Shown here piece after piece: positions 13,307 through 20,533 of a stretch of DNA of 20,533 bases. The position numbers and the translations under genes were made by a program. The notes beneath the pieces are model-generated. The model was not told the DNA's origin and ran no database searches. It saw nothing but the letters and a program-made list of their open reading frames with translations. The DNA is from CAYLLT01 sp964591605 (GTDB lineage: Bacteria > Planctomycetota > Phycisphaerae > UBA1845 > PWPN01). Every line of letters begins with the position of its first letter. Position 1 is the stretch's first letter. The stretch spans positions 1 to 20,533 of the forward strand of contig CAZQEN010000108.1 of NCBI GenBank assembly GCA_964591605.1. The letters are read 5' to 3'.

Positions 13307-15604
13307 ATGAGCATCGCCCCCACGCGCCAGCAGGGCAGCCCGATGTCGAGCGAGGGATTTCAGGCGGAGATGATCCTCTCGCAGATCGAATCCCTCCCGA
13401 CCCTGCCCGCCGTCGCCATGCGCCTGATTGAGCTGACCGGGAGCGACACATCCAACGCGCGGGAGGTGATCCGCCTCATCGAATCGGACCCGAGCATCGC
13501 CGCCCGCCTGCTTTCGCTCGTGAACCGGGCACACCTGGGCGCCGGCAAGGCCACCACCGTCGATCGAGCAGTCGTCCTGCTCGGCTTTGACGCGGTCCGG
13601 TGCCTGGTTCTCTCGATGCAGGTATTTGAGGTGTTCTCGCAACAGGCCGCTCCCGCGAAGGGTCGGCTCGACATCCCCGCCCTGTGGCGTCACGGCCTGG
13701 CCGTCGGATGCGCCGCGCGTCTGCTCGCCGAGGAGTGGAACCGACTGCACCCGTCGGGCACACGGGAGCCGGATGGCCCCGCCGGCGCGCCGGTCAAGAT
13801 CGAGGAAGCGTTCCTCTGCGGGCTGCTGCACGATCTGGGCAAGGCCGCCCTGTATCTGTGCTTCCCGAAGAGTTACGACCGTGTGATCCAGACGGCGGAG
13901 ACGACCCGGGGGTCGATCCTGGATGAAGAGCGAAGCGTGTTCGGGCTCGATCACACGACGGCCGGCCGGCGGCTCGCGACGCACTGGAAACTGCCGGCGA
14001 TGATCGGAGAGTGCATCTGGCTGCATCATCACGATCCGGCTTCGACGCCGACGCGGATCGCGTTTCCGCATCATGTCCATCTCGTGCAGCTCGCCGATCG
14101 ACTGGCCCGGCAGATGCACCTGGGTCACTCGGGCAACTTTCTGCTGGAACCCGCCGGCGAAGTGGCGGACGCCCTCGGATTTTCACGCGAGGTGGTCGAT
14201 CGCGTCACTGCTGCACTGCCCGACCTCATCGAGGAGCGTGCCGAGCTCATCGGACTCGATCGGCTGACCACGCGGGAGGTGTATCACGGTGCGCTGGCCC
14301 AGGCGAACGCCGAGCTGGGCCTCATCAGCTCGCGGCTCCTCGCCGAGCAGCGGGCCCTCGAGCGGCGGGCACGGTGTCTCGAAGTGCTGACCGCTCTGAG
14401 CGAGGGCTCGGATGACGAGCCGACGCATGAGCAGATCACTCAGTCTGCCGCACGTGGTCTTCTGCGGCTGTATCCGGGCAGCCAGGCGGCGGTGTTGACC
14501 TGCTCCGAGATGCGGGGACTCTCACTCGTGGCCGTCGCGCAGGAAGGGGGGGCTCCCACCTGTCAGGCGCAGCCGCTTGAGAGCGATGCGCCGATCGATC
14601 CGGCGGGCTTCGGCACCGGCTGGGTGAGCGCGGCGCGCCTGCGACCGGAGTGGCTGGATCGTCTGACGGGCCTGCTGGGCCGGCCGCCGTGCTGGTGCTG
14701 GGCCATCCGCCAGCGGCAGGTGTGGCTGGGTGGGCTGTGCCTGACCGGCAGCGCCGAAGTGGCGCCCGAATCGGACGCAGGAGTCGATCTTCTGGCCGTG
14801 CATACCGCCCGATGGCTGTCGATCGCCGAGTCGGCCGCACAGGCCCGGCTGCTGCACGAGGAACTCGCCGACATCAACCGCCGGCTGGTGAGCGCCCAGG
14901 CGCAGGTGGCCCAGATGCGCTCGCTGGCCATGGTGGGCGAGATGGCCGCGGGAGCGGCGCACGAGCTCAACAATCCGCTGGCGGTGATCTCCGGGCGGGC
15001 CCAGCTCCTCAACCGCGAGGGCATGAGCGAGGAGGTCCGCAAGAACGCCGGACTCATCAGTGAGCACGCGCACCGGGCGAGCCAGATGGTCAGCGAGCTC
15101 ATGGAGTTCGCCAAGCCGCCGTCGCCATCGCCGGATGCCATCGATCTGGCCCGGTTATTGGCCCAGATCCGCGAAGCCTGGATCGGCCGCGGCGATCTGA
15201 CCGAGGCCCAGTTCCAGCTTCATGTATCGGACGATCAGCCGCGGGCATGGGCGGACGAGTCGCAAATCCGGATCTTATTTGACGAGCTGATCCGCAACGC
15301 GGTTGAAGCGATGGGGGGCACTCCCCAGGCCCTGGTGGTCGTGAATTGCCAGACCCATCCGACCGATGACAAGGTCGTGATCCGGGTTCAGGACAACGGC
15401 CGGGGGATGTCGGCCGAGGTCCTGGAACGGGCCGCCGCGCCGTTCTACTCCTCGCGTCCCGCGGGGCGGGGGCGGGGCCTGGGACTGTCCCGGGCGGTGC
15501 GGTACGCGGAGATCAACGGGGGGCGGATTCGTCTTTCGAGCCGGCCCGGGCACGGCACGCAGGTCATGATCGAGCTGCCGCGTGCCGCGAACCGGCGTCC
15601 GTGA
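13307..15604 (+). CDS. HDOD-GAF-like sensor histidine kinase
   Basis: A 765-residue soluble hybrid sensor. Residues ~20-230 are an HDOD domain (LPTLPAVAMRLIELTG, SLVNRAHLGAG, GLLHDLGKAAL with H175-D176, FGLDHTTAGRRLATHWKLP, LHHHDP), retaining HD-like residues. Residues ~360-510 form a degenerate GAF-like region (LEVLTALSEGSDDEPTHEQI onward). After a coiled segment comes the DHp helix (MVGEMAAGAAHELNNPLAVI, phospho-acceptor H552), then the HATPase with N box (ELIRNAVEAMGG), DNGRGMS and GRGRGLGLSRAV. No membrane segments, so the signal is cytoplasmic. It probably phosphorylates the HTH-receiver protein encoded just upstream. HDOD domains generally serve in regulation or protein interaction; hydrolase activity is not implied. 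The start ATG at 13307 has GAAAGG about ten bases upstream; MSSEG at 13343 is an alternative. Confidence 0.93.
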   Translation: MSIAPTRQQGSPMSSEGFQAEMILSQIESLPTLPAVAMRLIELTGSDTSNAREVIRLIESDPSIAARLLSLVNRAHLGAGKATTVDRAVVLLGFDAVRCLVLSMQVFEVFSQQAAPAKGRLDIPALWRHGLAVGCAARLLAEEWNRLHPSGTREPDGPAGAPVKIEEAFLCGLLHDLGKAALYLCFPKSYDRVIQTAETTRGSILDEERSVFGLDHTTAGRRLATHWKLPAMIGECIWLHHHDPASTPTRIAFPHHVHLVQLADRLARQMHLGHSGNFLLEPAGEVADALGFSREVVDRVTAALPDLIEERAELIGLDRLTTREVYHGALAQANAELGLISSRLLAEQRALERRARCLEVLTALSEGSDDEPTHEQITQSAARGLLRLYPGSQAAVLTCSEMRGLSLVAVAQEGGAPTCQAQPLESDAPIDPAGFGTGWVSAARLRPEWLDRLTGLLGRPPCWCWAIRQRQVWLGGLCLTGSAEVAPESDAGVDLLAVHTARWLSIAESAAQARLLHEELADINRRLVSAQAQVAQMRSLAMVGEMAAGAAHELNNPLAVISGRAQLLNREGMSEEVRKNAGLISEHAHRASQMVSELMEFAKPPSPSPDAIDLARLLAQIREAWIGRGDLTEAQFQLHVSDDQPRAWADESQIRILFDELIRNAVEAMGGTPQALVVVNCQTHPTDDKVVIRVQDNGRGMSAEVLERAAAPFYSSRPAGRGRGLGLSRAVRYAEINGGRIRLSSRPGHGTQVMIELPRAANRRP

Positions 15605-15659
15605 AGCTGGCGGGATTTGAAGCGAGGCGGCACGGTGCTTTTCGGCAGTGGGGAAGGCC

Positions 15660-16202
15660 ATGGCGGATCGTCCGATCGAGATACTCCTCGTCGAAGACGA
15701 TGAGGACCTGTGCGACATGCTGGGCCGGCACCTGGAGACCAGTCTGGGGTGCCGGCTGACCATCGCCGCCACGGCCTCCGCGGCGATGCGGGAAGAACTG
15801 ACGGGCGGCCACGACCTGCTGATCATCTCGGCGGAGCTGCCCGACGACGAGGACCTGTCTCTGCTGCGGGAGCTGCGCGTCACCAACGACGCTCCCATCA
15901 TCATTCTGGCCCGCCAGACGCGGGTCGAAGACGTGCTCACCGCCCTGCGGGCCGGGGCGATCGACTGGTTCGAGAAGCCGTTCGACCTGGCCGACCTCAC
16001 CACGACCATCCGGGAGACCATTGAGAGCCGGCTCCAGATCCGCACGGAACTGGCCCGGGCCCGGCGCCTGCGGAAGGTCGCCCGCCGCATCATCCGCGAG
16101 CGGGAGGACCTGAACGCGCGCATGGACCTGCTCTGCCGCGACCTGGTGCAGGCGTATCGACGGCTGGCCGAGAAGGTGACGGCGTCGGGGATCCTGAATT
16201 GA
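15660..16202 (+). CDS. Degenerate receiver-domain protein (pseudo-receiver) with coiled-coil tail
   Basis: A 180-residue protein whose first ~120 residues follow the receiver fold: IEILLVEDDEDLCDML with the acidic cluster E12-D13-D14, and WFEKPFDL with the conserved Lys-Pro. The phospho-acceptor position is Ser57 (LLIISAELPDD, where LLILDxxLP is expected), and the switch Thr/Ser is Ala (PIIILARQTR). It therefore probably cannot be phosphorylated in the usual way. Residues ~125-175 are a highly charged helix (RARRLRKVARRIIREREDL), likely a coiled coil. It lies 55 bp after the histidine kinase, so it may act as a constitutive or competitive partner of that system. The ATG at 15660 is preferred over GTG at 15648; GGGAAGG lies just before it. 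It ends 6 bp from the convergent permease gene. Confidence 0.87.
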   Translation: MADRPIEILLVEDDEDLCDMLGRHLETSLGCRLTIAATASAAMREELTGGHDLLIISAELPDDEDLSLLRELRVTNDAPIIILARQTRVEDVLTALRAGAIDWFEKPFDLADLTTTIRETIESRLQIRTELARARRLRKVARRIIREREDLNARMDLLCRDLVQAYRRLAEKVTASGILN

Positions 16203-16208
16203 CGGCGG

Positions 16209-18095
16209 TCATCTCGACTGCTTGCGCACGATCATGTCGAAGTTCTTGACCATCGAGCGATACATGCCGGCCACGATGGCGCCGTAGACGGCGAGGGAGA
16301 TGATGGTGCCGATGGTCAGGAGGGCCTCGGCCTGGGCGATGTCCACCGCGCCGCGCATCGAGCCGCTCGCCACCTCGCCGGGATTCAAGACGTACCAGAT
16401 CGCGGTGACGAAGGTGAAGGGGGACACGATGGCCGCGATCTCGCCCGCGCTGCTGGCGAGCCCGAAGGCGCACATGGCGAGCCCGAAGCCGACAACGGTG
16501 AGGATGCCGATGCTGCTGAGCACGGCCTGCACGGAGCGCTTGCTCTTGAGCGACATCTGGAGGCTCAGGATGCAGGCGAAGGCCGAGTAGACCAGCAGGA
16601 GGGGGGGCAGCAGCACGGCGCTGACGAGATAGGCGACGGGGTTGGCGGCAGCATTCGGGTTGCCGGTCGAACGGGCCAGGTCGATGAGGGCGGCGACCAG
16701 CACGGTGACGGTCGGCACGGCCAGGAGCGGCACGGTGAAGCTGACCAGTCCGCGGAGCTTTCCCCAGACGATGTATTTGCTGGTTAATGGAGTTGTCAGG
16801 AGCAGCTCCATCGTTTCGGATTCGCGTTCGCGGGTGATGGCGGTGGCCGCGGTGTTGGCCGCCATGAGCATGACCAGGACGAACTCGGTGATCACGACGG
16901 CCGACAGCCAGAACTGCGCCTCGCGGGCGTTGGATGGCGGGGTTGCGCCGAGGCTGCCGGTCAGGTAGGCCCACAGGACCGCTCCGCCCGCGATGATTCC
17001 GCCCGCCATGTAGCTGTAGCGGACCAGGTTGCTGCTGGCGGCACTGGCCCGGGTGACCGCTTCGCGCCAGGCGACCGGGTTGGACCAGACGCGCCGGGCC
17101 CGCCGCGTGTCGCGCCCGCCGCTGCGGCGCATCTGTATGAGGCGTCTCCAGAGCGAGATTTCACCCTGCTTGATGCCGCGGCGGACGAAGAACGTGGCCC
17201 CGACGACCAGCGCGAACGAGGCGATGAGCGTCATGACCATGTAGGCCGAGTCGGGGCGGGCGAGCATCCAGCGCAGCGGCCAGCCGTAGTGGGCGACCGC
17301 CGCCGGCTCCGGGGCGTGCACCTTGCCCAGCGGCACTTCCAGGGCGAGGTACGGATGGAAGGGGGCGACGAAACTCATGCCCGTGCTGACGCCCGGCACG
17401 ACAGTCTCGGGGACGCGCGTCGCCTTCGGATAGCTGAGGGCCAGGCCCGCGAGCAGGAACAGGGCGATGCCCATGTAGAAGGAGAAGATCGTCCCGCGGG
17501 TGCCGACGCGGACGACGCTGATGAAGATGGCGATCGAGCCGGTGAGGATCGCGGTGCAGGCGGCGATGCCGAAGCTCTGGAAGATCTGGTGCGCGGTCAC
17601 ACCGCCGAAGAGCATGGTGATGCAGAAGATCGGCAGTCCGGACACGAGCAGGGCGAGCACGAAGAAGAGCCGGCTGCAGAGCGAGCCCAGGACGATCTGG
17701 GCATTGGTCAGCGGGGTGGTGAGCAAGACGTTGAACGTCTCGGCGTCCTTCTCCTGGGAGATCGCCCCGGCCGTGAAGACCGGTGCGAGCAGGCACATCA
17801 TGGCGAGCTGAAGGATGGACACCCACTCGAAGACGCGGGTCGCGCTCTTGGCCCGCTCGCTGAGCGAGCCGCCGCTGGTGGACCCGAGCGACATGACCAG
17901 GACCACCAGGAAGAGCAGGACGAGGTAGATGGCCCGGGTCCACAGGTGCGGCAGGCGCTTGCTGCCGATGCTGACGACCCGCACGACGATGGGGTTGGCC
18001 AGCAGCAGCCGCCAGGCCGCCAGACCCACTGCTTTGCCGAGATCCGCCATAACGTCCTGCCATTGCGGCGCGCCGGATGCGCCGCGAAACGTCAC
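16209..18095 (-). CDS. ABC-2-type transporter permease, internally duplicated
   Basis: A 628-residue membrane protein with at least twelve hydrophobic segments, the membrane subunit of an ABC exporter-type complex. It consists of two homologous halves. Each has the ABC-2 coupling motif after the second hydrophobic segment: ISQEKDAETFNVLLTTPLT (residues ~112-130) and ITRERESETMELLLTTPLT (~420-438). A basic linker (RRLIQMRRSGGRDTRRARR) and a second NPVAWRE start separate them. Substrate unknown; no ATPase gene is in the window, so one probably lies beyond the right edge or elsewhere. I give the GTG at 18095 because it overlaps the preceding stop by 4 bp, like the other junction in this operon, with GGAGG ten bases upstream; ATG at 18050 (MADLGKAV) is equally plausible. 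Confidence 0.88.
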   Translation of the reverse strand: MTFRGASGAPQWQDVMADLGKAVGLAAWRLLLANPIVVRVVSIGSKRLPHLWTRAIYLVLLFLVVLVMSLGSTSGGSLSERAKSATRVFEWVSILQLAMMCLLAPVFTAGAISQEKDAETFNVLLTTPLTNAQIVLGSLCSRLFFVLALLVSGLPIFCITMLFGGVTAHQIFQSFGIAACTAILTGSIAIFISVVRVGTRGTIFSFYMGIALFLLAGLALSYPKATRVPETVVPGVSTGMSFVAPFHPYLALEVPLGKVHAPEPAAVAHYGWPLRWMLARPDSAYMVMTLIASFALVVGATFFVRRGIKQGEISLWRRLIQMRRSGGRDTRRARRVWSNPVAWREAVTRASAASSNLVRYSYMAGGIIAGGAVLWAYLTGSLGATPPSNAREAQFWLSAVVITEFVLVMLMAANTAATAITRERESETMELLLTTPLTSKYIVWGKLRGLVSFTVPLLAVPTVTVLVAALIDLARSTGNPNAAANPVAYLVSAVLLPPLLLVYSAFACILSLQMSLKSKRSVQAVLSSIGILTVVGFGLAMCAFGLASSAGEIAAIVSPFTFVTAIWYVLNPGEVASGSMRGAVDIAQAEALLTIGTIISLAVYGAIVAGMYRSMVKNFDMIVRKQSR

Positions 18096-19363
18096 CTGAG
18101 CAGGGCCTCCAGGGCCGCGCGGTCGGCGTCCTGCATCACGAGGCCGTGCGCGGCGACGCGCTCCTTGAGCTCATCGAGGAACGCCGCGCGCTGGGCATCG
18201 GTCACCAGCGCGAGGAGATCCTTCTGGAACTGCGCCTTCATCGCCTCGATCGGGGCGATCATGGTCTTGTATTCCTGCTCGAGGTGAAACAGCCACGGCC
18301 CGCCGGGCAGATCCTTCAAGCTCCAGCGCAGCTCGCTGCGGGTCCGGTTGTCGCGCAGCGCCTCGCGCCAGGGCCGGGTCATGATCGCCTCGGCCTTCGC
18401 CTTGTAGTCGGCGTAGAGGCGGTCGGCTTTGGCGGTCTGCTCGGCGTCGAAGTGGAACGACGACTTGACCACGGTGAGAAACTGGAGCCAGGCGGCGGGT
18501 CCGATGCGCTGCATCTGCCAGCCGACGCGTCGGCGGGCGCGGCGGTATTCGGGGTGAGCGGGTGCGCTCTGCGGAACCTCGATCTCGTCGTCCGACACGT
18601 GGGGGTCCAGCAGCCGGTCGATCCGGTCGGTGTCGCGGAATTCGCCGTTCGACCAGCGCTGCATCATCTCGTCGAGGTTGTCCAGCCGGCGGTGGCGCCG
18701 CTCCACGGCTTTTCTCACTTCCTCCTGCTGATCAGGGGCCAGCGTGGCTTCGCCGTCGCGGGCGATCCCGTCCAGCAGCTCGTGCCACTGCTCGATGACC
18801 GGGCGCATGCGCTCGGACGTTTTGCGGGCGATGTCCGGATCGACTCGCTCGCGCGGGCCGCGGACGATGACCGACTCGAAGAGCCCTTCGAGGGCGTCAC
18901 GGGTGACCTCCGGATTCTCTCTGGCCGCACGGACGGCCCGTTCGGCGATGCGGGTGCTGAACTGCGAGAGCTGTTCGGGCGTCAGATCGACGCGGTCGCC
19001 GAGGTTCTGACTGATCCAGCCCAGGGCGAAAGCACGGGCGAGCGACTCGGAGAAGGGCAGACCGCTTTTCGTCGGGTGCATCACGTCTTCGTCCGGCACC
19101 GGATTGACCGGCCCGCCGGGATCCGCCGAATCGGGCGAGGGGGATGCCTGTTCGAGAATGTTGTCAGGGGGCGGTTCCGGGGACTGGGCCATCGAGAGGG
19201 CCGGCAGGGTCAGGAGGCACAACAACGCCGTGCGAGATGTGAGATGTGAGATGTGAGATGTGAGGCGTGCGGCGCGACCAGGGAACGGCTCCTGCGCTGC
19301 CGTGCAAATCGCCTGGACCTTCGTGGCCCGGTCGGCGGCGGGGAATGGGTGATTTGTGCTCAT
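18092..19363 (-). CDS. Predicted secreted protein, paralogue of upstream gene, repeat in signal region
   Basis: A 423-residue protein. An unusually long N-region (~45 residues, including RLTSHISHLTS encoded by a heptanucleotide repeat) precedes a hydrophobic core ALLCLLTLPALSMA and a likely cleavage before QSPEPPPD, so export is predicted. The mature part is largely helical and charged (DLTPEQLSQFSTRIAERAV, QRWSNGEFRDTDRI, FHFDAEQTAKADRLYADYKAKAEAI). It resembles the upstream gene's product (RWENGEVDPFGNPF, LYDFDASQAGTADSLLREYTERA), so the two are paralogues. The ATG at 19363 overlaps the upstream stop by 4 bp (ATGA), supporting this start. Its own stop overlaps the permease GTG by 4 bp. Function unknown; the operon context suggests an envelope role linked to the ABC permease. 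Confidence 0.8.
   Translation of the reverse strand: MSTNHPFPAADRATKVQAICTAAQEPFPGRAARLTSHISHLTSRTALLCLLTLPALSMAQSPEPPPDNILEQASPSPDSADPGGPVNPVPDEDVMHPTKSGLPFSESLARAFALGWISQNLGDRVDLTPEQLSQFSTRIAERAVRAARENPEVTRDALEGLFESVIVRGPRERVDPDIARKTSERMRPVIEQWHELLDGIARDGEATLAPDQQEEVRKAVERRHRRLDNLDEMMQRWSNGEFRDTDRIDRLLDPHVSDDEIEVPQSAPAHPEYRRARRRVGWQMQRIGPAAWLQFLTVVKSSFHFDAEQTAKADRLYADYKAKAEAIMTRPWREALRDNRTRSELRWSLKDLPGGPWLFHLEQEYKTMIAPIEAMKAQFQKDLLALVTDAQRAAFLDELKERVAAHGLVMQDADRAALEALLR
19234..19268. repeat. Heptanucleotide tandem repeat GAGATGT
   Basis: Four perfect head-to-tail copies of GAGATGT (19234-19261) and one degenerate copy GAGGCGT (19262-19268). They lie within the coding region between the start codon and the signal-peptide core of the 18092-19363 gene. 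The unit length is not a multiple of three. Confidence 0.92.
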
Positions 19364-20418
19364 CGCACCGCCTCCGCTGTGCCCGAGGGTTCCTGGCCGC
19401 TGAGCGCCCTGGCTATTTTGCGGTCGGCGGCGTCGCGCTGGGCGGCCGTGGGGATCTCATCGATGCGGCGCTTCAATTCGAGTTCGAGCTGCGTCACGCC
19501 ATCCTGCAGCTCGGGCAACTGGTCCTCGAGCCGGAACCAGAGCGGGTTGCCCTGCGACATGCGGGTGTTCATCATGATCGCCCACCACAGGCGGTTGCGG
19601 TACACGTGCTCGCGATACTGGGGGTCCTTGGCGAGGGTGGCGGCGCGCTCGGTGTATTCGCGGAGCAGGCTGTCGGCCGTACCCGCCTGCGAGGCGTCGA
19701 AGTCGTAGAGCGTCTTGGCATCCTCCACATACTTCTTCCAGCCCGCCCAGGCCGATTCGAGGCTGTCGTTGGCCATTTTCTGGGCCCGCTTGAATTCCCT
19801 GGAGGTGCCGTCCGACTCGCGCTGCGGCGCTTCGGCGGGCTGGAAGGGGTTGCCGAAGGGGTCGACCTCGCCGTTCTCCCAGCGGTGCAGGTTCTGCTCG
19901 AAGGCGTTGATGGCCGTACCCGCCATGGCCATGTCGCCCATGAGTTTGAGCTGCTGCTTGAGCGGGAGTCTGGGGCGGATGTCGTTGCCGACGTCCCGGA
20001 CGAGGTCGCGCACGGCGGGAAGCATGGGCAGGAGGCGCTGGGCGATGCCTTTGGCCATGTCGGGGGTGAGGCCGGCGGCCTGACGCCCCTCGGCCTCCGA
20101 CTGGATGGCCTGCGTCATCACGTACTCGACAAACTCGCCGCCCTGGCGGTCGTAGGCGTGCGCCATGGCCATGATTCGACGGGCGATGGGCTCGGTCAGT
20201 TCATCTGCCTTCTGCTCTTCCAACTCGTAGCGCCGCATGAGCACCTGGTGCGTGTAGCGTCGGGCGAGGCCGCGGGCCATGTCGGGCGTAAAGCGGACGA
20301 AGGTCTCGTTTTCCGCGGCCGGGGGCGCATCGGGAGCCTGGGCCGGCGCGACGGCCGCGATGGCCAGAAGAATCCCCGAGCATCGGGCGAGCGGGCAAAG
20401 CTGGATCGCTGGTTTCAT
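19360..20418 (-). CDS. Predicted secreted protein
   Basis: A 352-residue protein with a signal peptide (MKPAIQLCPLARCSGILLAI, cleavage probably after APAQA). The mature protein is almost entirely helical and rich in Ala, Arg, Glu and Gln (DMARGLARRYTHQVLMRRYE; LTPDMAKGIAQRLLPMLPAV), with conserved-looking segments RWENGEVDPFGNPF and LYDFDASQAGTADSLL shared with the downstream paralogue. No catalytic motif or lipobox is recognised. It is the first visible gene of the run ending in the ABC permease and overlaps the next gene by 4 bp. Only a weak TAGG lies before the ATG. The 115 bp to the right edge contain a palindrome but no gene. Confidence 0.78.
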   Translation of the reverse strand: MKPAIQLCPLARCSGILLAIAAVAPAQAPDAPPAAENETFVRFTPDMARGLARRYTHQVLMRRYELEEQKADELTEPIARRIMAMAHAYDRQGGEFVEYVMTQAIQSEAEGRQAAGLTPDMAKGIAQRLLPMLPAVRDLVRDVGNDIRPRLPLKQQLKLMGDMAMAGTAINAFEQNLHRWENGEVDPFGNPFQPAEAPQRESDGTSREFKRAQKMANDSLESAWAGWKKYVEDAKTLYDFDASQAGTADSLLREYTERAATLAKDPQYREHVYRNRLWWAIMMNTRMSQGNPLWFRLEDQLPELQDGVTQLELELKRRIDEIPTAAQRDAADRKIARALSGQEPSGTAEAVR

Positions 20419-20504
20419 AACCTACATTTTTACCGCATCGCGACGCCCTTGTCGCATGCAGGGCAACTGGGGGTCCGCGACAGAATCGGCGGGGTGGCAG
20501 TATG

Positions 20505-20522
20505 CATTCGCCGAGGCGAATG
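20505..20522. repeat. Short perfect palindrome near the right edge
   Basis: CATTCGCC (20505-20512) and GGCGAATG (20515-20522) with a 2-bp centre, about 90 bp upstream of the 20418 start codon. It could be an operator, a hairpin of the neighbouring gene or another dispersed palindrome; the window ends 11 bp later. Confidence 0.35.
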
Positions 20523-20533
20523 TCCCGGCGCGC

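Noticed and set aside
18077..19249. Open frame of 390 codons on the plus strand
   Set aside because: Complementary to the secreted-protein gene, which has a signal peptide, a paralogue and 4-bp overlaps on both sides.

Overview
The window is GC-rich DNA from a bacterial chromosome. It is most likely a member of the Planctomycetota (Phycisphaerae-like). This is inferred from the gene types (excisionase-type HTH fused to a receiver, DUF2752 protein, tandem small lipoproteins, duplicated ABC-2 permease) and from the abundance of palindromic and heptanucleotide repeats, not from any marker gene. No rRNA, tRNA or CRISPR array is visible, and there is no gene-free gap longer than about 280 bp.

Positions 1-2946 (minus strand) hold an arsenic operon in the order arsR-arsC-acr3-sigZ-like ECF sigma factor-arsM, with arsM cut by the left edge. 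ArsR would repress, ArsC reduces arsenate, ACR3 exports arsenite and ArsM methylates it. The genes overlap (106 bp, 1 bp and 4 bp). The operon starts at a textbook TTGACA-17 bp-TATAAT promoter overlapped by an imperfect dyad. The embedded sigma factor with a cysteine-rich tail is the unusual member.

Positions 2999-3146 form an almost uninterrupted chain of stem-loops. Positions 3177-7272 (minus) read mgtE (Mg2+ transporter), a DUF2752 membrane protein, two paralogous lipoproteins and a membrane-bound J-domain protein with a zinc ribbon.

Positions 7496-10490 hold a corrinoid-methyltransferase-like (URO-D fold) gene with an inverted pair of palindromes inserted in frame, an unknown small protein, a PIN toxin with its antitoxin (4 bp overlap), and a small membrane protein. 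The part from about 8880 to 10140 looks less GC-rich than its surroundings and is probably accessory.

Positions 10572-12470 encode MnmG (tRNA wobble-uridine modification), with a repeat-bearing insertion. Positions 12603-16202 (plus) form a signalling cassette: an HTH-receiver protein, an HDOD-GAF-like-histidine kinase, and a receiver that has lost its phospho-acceptor aspartate.

Positions 16209-20418 (minus) form an operon of two paralogous secreted proteins and an internally duplicated ABC-2 permease, each overlapping the next by 4 bp. A heptanucleotide repeat lies in the signal-peptide region of the second secreted protein and could switch it off by slippage.
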